Counted from the stretch's first letter, positions 1 to 4,604 are shown. The stretch is 5,505 nucleotides of DNA from RGIG4608 sp964534905 (GCA_964534905.1 CAZHPZ010000060.1:1-5505); one strand, 5' to 3'. The notes: generated by a model from the sequence alone, not told the origin. Numbers and translations are program-made.

Positions 1-300
1 GGCTCCTTCCGTCAAAAATCAGAGATTTTTGCCACCTCCCTCTCGGAGGGAGGCAGGGGTTCCGTGTAGCGGAGTGTCTGTGCGTTGATTTGATGTTTGT
101 TGTAAGCGTTTATCCACTTTTTCTTTGGCACTATAGGCGCAAAGAAAAAGTTCTCAAAAAGAAACGCCGTTTTGCGCTCATGCCGCGCGGGCACAAGCCT
201 CCGGCAAGGCTTGGCGAAACTTTTTATCGATTGATTCGCGCGAACAACGTGCGTAACTACAGGCTTGGCGAAACTTTTTGTTGCATTGGCAAGTGCAAAC
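1..300 (+). repeat. Composite palindromic repeat, copy 1
   Basis: This non-coding element has two modules. Module A (1-55) is identical to 3107-3161 and folds into two hairpins: arms 13-20 and 24-31 (8 bp, loop AGA), and arms 35-42 and 46-53 (8 bp, loop TCG). Module B (about 60-300) aligns with 3250-3440. Shared blocks include the stretch around 89-112 and the stretch around 173-193. Module B carries a perfect 12-bp inverted repeat (116-127 with 140-151) and a 7-bp hairpin (194-200 with 207-213). Both hairpins recur in copy 2 with different sequence but intact pairing. The shared sequence ends at base 300, about 36 bases past the mnmE stop. The left edge coincides with the window start, so the true left boundary is unknown. 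Open frames across it are not kept in phase between the copies, so I do not call a protein. The orientation given is arbitrary. Confidence 0.85.
207..279 (+). repeat. Internal 19-nt direct repeat within copy 1
   Basis: The 19-mer AGGCTTGGCGAAACTTTTT occurs at 207-225 and again, exactly, at 261-279, with 35 bases between (period 54). Copy 2 has only one corresponding site (about 3404-3419). The extra 54 bases therefore explain most of the 50-nt length difference between the two B modules. The second copy also offers an alternative 3' arm (AGGCTTG at 261-267) for the hairpin whose 5' arm is 194-200. Confidence 0.8.
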
Positions 301-312
301 AAAGTGCCCGAC
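296..312 (+). repeat. Short repeat CAAACAAAGTGCCCGAC, copy 1
   Basis: This 17-nt motif spans the right edge of composite copy 1. It recurs at 2954-2970 with one difference and, on the opposite strand, at 2781-2797 with one difference. The third site is the 3' arm and T-tract of the DUF3737 terminator. Read on the minus strand it lies 25 nt past the mnmE stop as GTCGGGCACTTTGTTTG, so it may be a captured or decayed terminator half. Confidence 0.6.
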
Positions 313-332
313 ATGTAGGGTTTTCTCTACAT
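313..332 (-). terminator. Possible weak terminator of mnmE
   Basis: On the minus strand, 4 nt after the mnmE stop codon, ATGTAG (332-327) pairs with CTACAT (318-313) around an 8-nt loop. No T-run follows directly; the next bases are GTCGGGCACTTTGTTTG, with only short T-runs. The stem is short and AT-rich, so this is a weak candidate. Transcription may continue into the adjacent repeat. Confidence 0.3.
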
Positions 333-336
333 TATA

Positions 337-1716
337 TTACTTTCCGACGCAAAAGTGTGAAAAGATCTCCGAGACGACATCCTCGCCGACCTCTCGTCCG
401 TCAAGCTGTGACAGTCTTGCCATTGCAAGCTCGATATCTACGCCCGCAAGGTCGGGTGGAAGCCCCGTTTCAAGTGCCGCAACAGCAAGTTCAAGATGCT
501 CTTTTGCCGCAACAAGAGCTGCGTTCTGACGCGCATTTATTATAACGGCGTCGTTATTCGTATCGATTTCTTCATTAATATACATCTTTTCGACAAGCTC
601 GCGAAGTTCCCCGATATTATATTCATTCTTTGCGGAAAGCCTTACGATTTTATCGAAATTCGCCGCGATCTCTTTTTCGGAAATCATAGAATTTTTATCA
701 TTTTTATTGACAACAGCTATTTTTGCCGCCTTTATCATCTTAATATTGTCCATTAATTCAAAATCCTGTTCGTCAAGAGGTCTTGAATTATCGAACACGG
801 CGATGACGAGCTCCGCCTCTTCAAGCGACGCTCTGGCTTTTTCAACTCCTATTTTTTCGACGGTATCGTCGGTTCGGCGCAATCCCGCGGTATCGCAGAG
901 TCTCAGCGTTACCCTACCGAGCGTTACGGTCTCGGAGAGAAGATCACGTGTTGTTCCCTCGACATCCGTCACTATCGCCGCCTCATGTCCGACAAGGCAA
1001 TTATAGAGGCTGCTCTTTCCAACGTTCGGCTTACCGCATATGACGGTTTTCACGCCCTCAATAACGGCATGTCCTGTTTTATAGGTTTCGGCAAGGCGGT
1101 CGATATCCGTTTCTATTTCCCTTGCAAGTGCTATCATCTCGTCCATTCCGAGCTCCGCGAGCTCTTCCTCGGGATAATCGACGCAGGCATACACCTGTGA
1201 GACAAGCGAGAGCATTCTCGAATATATCGCATCGCACGCATCCTTTATTTTTCCGCCCATTGCAGAGCGTGAGAGCGCGATCTGCTCGTCGTTTTTCGCT
1301 TCAAGGAGAGTTCCGAGTGCTTCCGCCTGTGAAAGTGCCATTTTTCCGTTAACAAAGGCGCGGCGTGTAAATTCGCCCGCTTCCGCCGCTCTTGCACCTG
1401 CGGCAAGCACCGCAGAGAGCACCTTTTGCGTTATATACGCTCCGCCGTGGCAGTTTATTTCGACTGTATCCTCTCCGGTAAAGGATCTCGGCGCGCAGAA
1501 TTTGACGCAGAGTCCGTCGTCTATCGCCTTTCCCCCAGAGATTATCTGTCCGTACGTCATACGGTTCGGCGCAAGCTCCGAGACGCTCTTACCCGACGCC
1601 GTGCGGAACGTTTTATCGGCTATTTCGACCGCTTCGGCGCCCGAAATTCTTATAACGGCAACTCCGCCCTTACCGATGGGAGTGGATATTGCCGCAATCG
1701 TATCAAAAAAGTTCAT
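337..1716 (-). CDS. mnmE: tRNA uridine-5-carboxymethylaminomethyl(34) synthesis GTPase MnmE (TrmE)
   Basis: MnmE is a cytoplasmic, potassium-dependent GTPase. With MnmG it installs the carboxymethylaminomethyl group on wobble U34 of certain tRNAs, using a methylene-tetrahydrofolate carbon. The protein is 459 aa, close to the 454 aa of E. coli. The N-terminal folate-binding domain (about 1-118) has the family strings GKGGVAVIRISG (16-26 region) and FTGEDTVEINCHGG (79-92). A helical domain starts with GEFTRRAFVNGKMALSQAEA (114-133). The G domain (about 219-377) has G1 GKPNVGKS (228-235), including N231 at the potassium-binding Asn position, G2 GTTRD (254-258), G3 DTAG (275-278), G4 NKND (337-340) and G5 SAK (361-363). 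E287 in VEKIG matches the catalytic Glu282 of E. coli. The C-terminal FCVGK keeps the conserved cysteine (C456). The start is fixed by GAGGAA 6 nt upstream and by family alignment. A perfect promoter lies just upstream. No mnmG is in the window. Nothing looks broken. Confidence 0.98.
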   Translation of the reverse strand: MNFFDTIAAISTPIGKGGVAVIRISGAEAVEIADKTFRTASGKSVSELAPNRMTYGQIISGGKAIDDGLCVKFCAPRSFTGEDTVEINCHGGAYITQKVLSAVLAAGARAAEAGEFTRRAFVNGKMALSQAEALGTLLEAKNDEQIALSRSAMGGKIKDACDAIYSRMLSLVSQVYACVDYPEEELAELGMDEMIALAREIETDIDRLAETYKTGHAVIEGVKTVICGKPNVGKSSLYNCLVGHEAAIVTDVEGTTRDLLSETVTLGRVTLRLCDTAGLRRTDDTVEKIGVEKARASLEEAELVIAVFDNSRPLDEQDFELMDNIKMIKAAKIAVVNKNDKNSMISEKEIAANFDKIVRLSAKNEYNIGELRELVEKMYINEEIDTNNDAVIINARQNAALVAAKEHLELAVAALETGLPPDLAGVDIELAMARLSQLDGREVGEDVVSEIFSHFCVGK

Positions 1717-1748
1717 TTCATTCCTCTTTTTTATTTATCTTCGGCATT

Positions 1749-1777
1749 ATTATATCACGGCGGAGCGTTCTTGTCAA
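1749..1777 (-). promoter_or_regulatory. Full-consensus sigma-A promoter of mnmE
   Basis: On the minus strand, TTGACA (1777-1772), a 17-bp spacer and TATAAT (1754-1749) are all exact consensus. The -10 is preceded by TGA, which fits an extended -10 (TGn). Transcription should start near 1742, giving a leader of about 26 nt that contains the ribosome binding site. A promoter this complete, placed directly before mnmE, indicates that the gene is transcribed on its own from here. Confidence 0.9.
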
Positions 1778-1798
1778 CGAACGCGTGTATGTTTTCGG

Positions 1799-1835
1799 CA
1801 TTTTGCTTTTTACACTTGAAAAGCGGTGCAAAATG
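1799..1835. promoter_or_regulatory. Inverted repeat over the DUF3737 promoter, possible operator
   Basis: CATTTTGC (1799-1806) and GCAAAATG (1828-1835) form a perfect 8-bp dyad with 21 bases between. Its centre (1817) falls on the -35 element of the DUF3737 promoter. A second, overlapping dyad, GCTTTT (1805-1810) with AAAAGC (1819-1824), lies inside it. The position suits a repressor site. AT-rich DNA gives chance dyads easily and I recognise no known operator. Confidence 0.35.
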
Positions 1836-1844
1836 TGATAGAAT
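1816..1844 (+). promoter_or_regulatory. Sigma-A promoter of the DUF3737 gene
   Basis: TTGAAA (1816-1821) is followed by a 17-bp spacer and TAGAAT (1839-1844), with TGA just before the -10 (extended -10). The predicted transcript starts near 1851, about 33 nt before the start codon. Its -35 is 38 bp from that of mnmE, so the two promoters fire divergently from one short region. Confidence 0.8.
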
Positions 1845-1883
1845 ACAGTAAAGAACAATTTTATTTTTTCAGGAGAAATTCAA

Positions 1884-2726
1884 ATGACAGAACATATAAA
1901 CGAACGCTTCGGAGAGGAGCGTGCTCTTTACGGTGCGGACGGTGTAAAGCTCATCGACTGCTCATTTGACGGCGAGGAGGACGGCGAAAGCGCACTCAAG
2001 GAGTGCAAGGACATCGTTTGCAAAAACGTATTTTTCAATTTGCGCTATCCACTCTGGCACGACGACGGTGTTAAGCTGACAAATTGCCGTATGACCGAGC
2101 TTTGCCGTGCGGCGCTTTGGTACACAAGGGGGATTGACATAAAAGATTCCGAGCTTCACGGAATCAAGGCACTCAGAGAGTGTCACGACGTAAAAATTGC
2201 CAATTCAAGTGTAAAAAGCCTTGAATTCGGTTGGTTTTCACACGGAATAGAGGCTATCGACACGAGCTTTGCGGGCGAATATTTTATGCTCCGAGCAAGT
2301 GAGATAAATATGAAGCGCTCGTCGCTTTTAGGCAAATATTCGTTTCAATACGTTGAAAATTCGCTCATTGAGAACTGTGTGCTCGACACAAAGGACGCTC
2401 TGTGGCATGCAAAGAACGTGACCGTTCGGAACTGCGTCGTCAAGGGCGAATATCTCGCCTGGTACTCCGAGGACATCACGTTTGAGAACTGCACGATCAC
2501 CGGCACGCAGCCGCTGTGCTACTGCAAGGGATTGAAGCTCGTGAACTGCACCATGGAGGGATGCGACCTTGCATTTGAAAAAAGCGAGGTTGAGGCGGAC
2601 ATACGCGGCAGCATCGCAAGCGTAAAGAACGTTCGCTCGGGCTACGTCAGAGCCGACGAGATAGGCGAGCTCATTTGCGACGATCCGCTTGCCGAGGGAA
2701 AGATCTTTGCGGTGGAAAAAGCCTGA
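1884..2726 (+). CDS. DUF3737 family right-handed beta-helix protein
   Basis: This 280-aa protein matches what I know of DUF3737, a family of unknown function common in Firmicutes. Recognisable stretches include ERALYGADGVKLIDCSFDG near the N terminus, RYPLWHD (54-60), MTELCRAALWY (70-80), HGIKALREC (92-100), DTKDALWHAKNVTVRN (168-183) and VVKGEYLAWYSE (185-196). A repeated strand pattern (hydrophobic-x-hydrophobic, N/D, C/S) starts near residues 21, 44, 63, 84, 103, 122, 141, 161, 180, 198 and 217. That is about eleven coils of roughly 19-23 residues, as in a pectate-lyase-like beta-helix. There is no signal peptide or membrane segment, and about 13 cysteines are present, which fits a cytoplasmic protein. 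AGGAGA (1871-1876) sits 7 nt before the ATG. It is a single-gene transcript with its own promoter and terminator. Neighbours give no clue to substrate. Family assignment is firm; function is unknown. Confidence 0.93.
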   Translation: MTEHINERFGEERALYGADGVKLIDCSFDGEEDGESALKECKDIVCKNVFFNLRYPLWHDDGVKLTNCRMTELCRAALWYTRGIDIKDSELHGIKALRECHDVKIANSSVKSLEFGWFSHGIEAIDTSFAGEYFMLRASEINMKRSSLLGKYSFQYVENSLIENCVLDTKDALWHAKNVTVRNCVVKGEYLAWYSEDITFENCTITGTQPLCYCKGLKLVNCTMEGCDLAFEKSEVEADIRGSIASVKNVRSGYVRADEIGELICDDPLAEGKIFAVEKA

Positions 2727-2755
2727 GGATTTTTAAAAAACAGAGTAAATAATCA

Positions 2756-2797
2756 CCCGACAGATTTTTTGAGTAAATCTGTCGGGCATTTTGTTTG
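2756..2797 (+). terminator. Rho-independent terminator of the DUF3737 gene
   Basis: A perfect 12-bp stem (2756-2767 with 2775-2786) around a 7-nt loop is followed by the T-rich stretch CATTTTGTTTG. It lies 29 nt past the stop codon. Its 3' half, read on the minus strand, is the 17-nt motif also found at 296-312 and 2954-2970. Confidence 0.93.
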
Positions 2798-2849
2798 TTC
2801 GCCTTTTTCGGTGGGAGCTTGTAGTAAAAAAATCCTTCGCCTTGTAACA

Positions 2850-2896
2850 CCTCATCCGTCAGCCTACGGCTGCCACCTTCTCCCACCGGAGAAGGC
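2850..2896 (+). repeat. Short double-hairpin element (i)
   Basis: After CCTCATCCGT, a first hairpin forms from 2860-2864 and 2868-2872 (5 bp, loop TAC). The spacer CCA follows, then a second hairpin of 8 bp (2876-2883 with 2888-2895, loop CACC). Module A of the composite repeat has the same plan: CTC-x-TCCGT lead, hairpin, CCA spacer, second hairpin. Its stems have different sequence. The end, CCGGAGAAGGCTAATC (2886-2901), is repeated with one change at 2932-2947. This looks like a dispersed intergenic palindromic repeat of Clostridia, from memory and not checked. Confidence 0.7.
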
Positions 2897-2953
2897 TAAT
2901 CGCACTCATTCGCTTTCGGGAACCCCTCGCGCCGGAGAAGGCAAATCACTACG

Positions 2954-2970
2954 CAAACAAAGTACCCGAC
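2954..2970 (+). repeat. Short repeat CAAACAAAGTACCCGAC, copy 2
   Basis: This matches 296-312 at 16 of 17 bases; the match extends one base left (GC before AAAC) at both sites. It lies between short elements (i) and (ii). Just to its right, 2976-3004 holds an imperfect hairpin (AGATC...GATCT ends, GAGCGCAGC loop region) resembling a common intergenic repeat that I recall from other bacteria. Confidence 0.5.
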
Positions 2971-3010
2971 CCGCAAGATCATCCTCGAGCGCAGCGAAGG
3001 ATCTGGGGCA

Positions 3011-3075
3011 CGCGTGACCAAGGCTCCCTCCGGGAGGGATCTGTCACCGCAGGCGACTGAGGGAGAGCGCGTGAC
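3011..3075 (-). repeat. Short double-hairpin element (ii) with flanking 8-bp direct repeats
   Basis: A 49-nt core (3019-3067) holds hairpin TCCCTC/GAGGGA (3025-3030 with 3034-3039, loop CGG) and hairpin GTCACC/GGCGAC (3043-3048 with 3052-3057, one mismatch, loop GCA). Read on the minus strand, it has the same order as element (i) and module A: a CTCCCTCAGTC lead, the variable hairpin, then the C/T-G/A-rich hairpin. Exact CGCGTGAC octamers flank the core at 3011-3018 and 3068-3075, as a target-site duplication would. No transposase is present, so any movement would have to be in trans. Confidence 0.65.
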
Positions 3076-3106
3076 AATAAAATTCACCCAAACTCAAAGT
3101 AACGCA

Positions 3107-3440
3107 GGCTCCTTCCGTCAAAAATCAGAGATTTTTGCCACCTCCCTCTCGGAGGGAGGCAATTATCGGTGCAAACATAGCAAGCAACCGTTTAATACCC
3201 ATATTATTCTGCGCTAAATCGGCGGGAGCCAAGCCTCTGCCCTATGGATTTCTGTGTAGCGGAGCGGTGGTGCGCTGTTTTGATGTTTGTTGTAAGCGTT
3301 TACTCGCTTTTTCTTTTGAGAAAACAGCCCCAAAAGAAAAAGCTCAGCAAAAAGAAAATGGCGATATGCGCTCATGCCGCGCGGGCATCCGCTTTTAAAA
3401 AAGCGGAGCAAAACTTTTTGTGGCATTGGTAAGTGCAAAC
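3107..3440 (+). repeat. Composite palindromic repeat, copy 2
   Basis: Module A (3107-3161) is identical over 55 nt to window positions 1-55. An 88-nt stretch (3162-3249) with no match in copy 1 separates it from module B (3250-3440), which aligns with 60-300. Module B hairpins are a 13-bp inverted repeat (3306-3318 with 3331-3343) and a 7-9 bp hairpin (3388-3396 with 3399-3407). They occupy the same places as in copy 1 but differ in sequence on both arms. The right edge (3440) lies 34 nt before the yitT-like terminator. It has the same orientation relative to the upstream minus-strand gene as copy 1 has to mnmE. I see no credible coding sequence. Confidence 0.85.
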
Positions 3441-3473
3441 CTCTGCCGCGTGTTTTTCAAAATCAATATAATA

Positions 3474-3505
3474 AATCGGCAGACGAACCGATTCATCTGC
3501 CGATT
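3474..3505 (-). terminator. Terminator of the YitT-family gene
   Basis: A 10-bp perfect stem (AATCGGCAGA 3474-3483 with 3496-3505) extends on the minus strand through a T-G wobble and GAA/TTC pairs. The result is about 14 bp closed by a TCGG tetraloop. It lies 48 nt past the stop codon. The following minus-strand sequence, TATTATATTGATTTTG, is T-rich but interrupted, so efficiency is uncertain although the fold is strong. Confidence 0.75.
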
Positions 3506-3553
3506 GTTTGCTATCAAATTTTACGTTAAAAGCAGCAAAAATCCCGCCCTTGC

Positions 3554-4408
3554 TTACACGCTTCTAAAGCCCTTTCCGATAATCTCGCTACTCGTTGTGA
3601 TTACAATAAACGAATCGGGATCTATGCTCTTTATCTTTTCTCTGAGCTTTATTGCCTCATATCTGCGGCAAACGGTATGTACCATTCCCTTTTTCGTCTG
3701 CGTGTACGCGCCGATCGCCTCGGTCGTGGTAACTCCGTGGTGGAGCGTATTCATTATATATTCCGCAACAAGCTCGGGCTTATCCGTTATTACCATAAAG
3801 TATTTGCAAGCGCCGAGGTTATCTATTACGCTGTCAATTATGAACGCATTTGCGAAAAGTCCCGCAAGAGAGAGGATCGCACGTGTGATCTCGCCGGGGA
3901 AAGCAAATATCGAGCCTACCGCTATAAGCGAGTTAGCCATAAGAACCGCCTTACCGACATCTATCTTAGCGTATTTCTGCAAAATGAGCGCTACAATATC
4001 CATTCCGCCGCTCGACGCACCCGAATAAAAGATGACCGCCGTGCCGAAAGCATAAATAAGTATTCCCACGCAAAGCTCCATAAACGGCTCCTCGGTAAGA
4101 GGTGTGTCGCAAGGAAGCACAAAATCAAGCAGCTTCATAAGAAGCGAATATCCGATGCTGCAATATGCCGTGAAAAATCCTATCTGCTTACCGAGAAATA
4201 TAAACCCGATTATCAGCATAAAGATATTGAGAATTATAAGCCACTCGGACACGGACAAAAACGTCGCAACGTTTCCGAGAATCGTCGAAAGTCCCGTCAT
4301 TCCTCCCGTTACGAAGTGATTGGGCACGAGAAAGAAGTGCGTACTGCACGCTATCAGGACGATGCCGACGTGCATCATCAGAAAATCCTTTAATTTAATC
4401 TTAAACAT
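3554..4408 (-). CDS. YitT family membrane protein (DUF161/DUF2179)
   Basis: This 284-aa protein has the length and layout of the Firmicutes YitT family, whose transport or signalling role is not established. The N-terminal part is an integral membrane domain. Hydrophobic segments lie at about 10-28, 57-74, 78-98, 110-128, 152-170 and 175-193. The family-typical stretches are VPNHFVTGGMTGLSTIL (28-44) and YSGASSGGMDIVALIL (128-143). The soluble C-terminal domain (about 200-284, DUF2179-like) begins KYFMVITDKPELVAEYI, includes HHGVTTTEAIGAYT (223-236) and ends near IGKGF. A GAGGA ribosome binding site sits 4 nt before the ATG. The gene has its own strong promoter and a structured leader of about 78 nt, and it is divergent from the TPR-like gene. 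Several paralogues are usual in Firmicutes, so I give no gene symbol. Family assignment is firm; substrate is unknown. Confidence 0.95.
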   Translation of the reverse strand: MFKIKLKDFLMMHVGIVLIACSTHFFLVPNHFVTGGMTGLSTILGNVATFLSVSEWLIILNIFMLIIGFIFLGKQIGFFTAYCSIGYSLLMKLLDFVLPCDTPLTEEPFMELCVGILIYAFGTAVIFYSGASSGGMDIVALILQKYAKIDVGKAVLMANSLIAVGSIFAFPGEITRAILSLAGLFANAFIIDSVIDNLGACKYFMVITDKPELVAEYIMNTLHHGVTTTEAIGAYTQTKKGMVHTVCRRYEAIKLREKIKSIDPDSFIVITTSSEIIGKGFRSV

Positions 4409-4428
4409 ATCATCCTCAAGGTATTGTC

Positions 4429-4487
4429 ATCTCCCGATACACAGGGAGATAAAAATATTGCCGAAAAACCGTGACGGCTCTCTCGGC
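4429..4487 (-). promoter_or_regulatory. Structured 5' leader of the YitT-family gene
   Basis: In the predicted leader (about 4487 to 4409), two hairpins occur. The first starts at the predicted transcript end: GCCGA/TCGGC (4487-4483 with 4464-4460), with an inner CCG/CGG stem (4477-4475 with 4471-4469). The second is ATCTCCC/GGGAGAT (4450-4444 with 4435-4429), 11 nt before the ribosome binding site. Neither is followed by a T-run, so they are not terminators. They may protect the 5' end or affect translation. I recognise no riboswitch class. Confidence 0.4.
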
Positions 4488-4493
4488 GATATG

Positions 4494-4522
4494 ATTATAC
4501 AACAAATATGCGCTTTAGTCAA
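4494..4522 (-). promoter_or_regulatory. Sigma-A promoter of the YitT-family gene
   Basis: On the minus strand, TTGACT (4522-4517), a 17-bp spacer and TATAAT (4499-4494) match consensus at 11 of 12 positions. Start of transcription is expected near 4487. The DNA upstream of the -35 is A/T-tract rich, including the dyad TTATTTT/AAAATAA (4526-4543), and could act as an UP element. Confidence 0.9.
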
Positions 4523-4575
4523 TGCTTATTTTCGATAAAATAAAATTATTTTTTTGTGCGTTTTTCTATTAATTC

Positions 4576-4604
4576 TTGACGAAAATGCGTTTATGGGGTA
4601 TAAT
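4576..4604 (+). promoter_or_regulatory. Sigma-A promoter of the TPR-like gene
   Basis: TTGACG (4576-4581), a 17-bp spacer and TATAAT (4599-4604) match consensus at 11 of 12 positions. The transcript should start near 4611, giving a leader of about 26 nt. It is divergent from the YitT-family promoter, with 53 bp of AT-rich DNA between the two -35 elements. Confidence 0.9.

Noticed and set aside
90..545. Plus-strand open frame of 151 codons across composite copy 1 and the mnmE 3' end
   Set aside because: It overlaps mnmE in antisense, has no ribosome binding site, and the part shared with copy 2 changes frame through indels. The indels preserve hairpins, not a protein.
1426..1851. Plus-strand open frame antisense to the mnmE 5' end
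   Set aside because: It is a shadow of mnmE codons and runs through both divergent promoters.
3214..3438. Small open frames on both strands of composite copy 2, with peptide similarity to copy 1 (e.g. NAYNKHQ, LRYTE)
   Set aside because: The similarity reflects the nucleotide repeat. The frames diverge on either side of the shared stretch, and no start signals are present.
2850..3440. CRISPR array
   Set aside because: The repeats are of different lengths and orientations, are not evenly spaced, and no cas gene is present.
3011..3440. Insertion sequence or retron
   Set aside because: No transposase or reverse transcriptase frame is present, and no terminal inverted repeats bound the composite element.
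3677..4393. Plus-strand open frame of 238 codons antisense to the YitT-family gene
   Set aside because: The composition is implausible (Arg/Lys/Tyr/His-rich), it has no family resemblance, and the other strand encodes a clear membrane protein with promoter, RBS and terminator.
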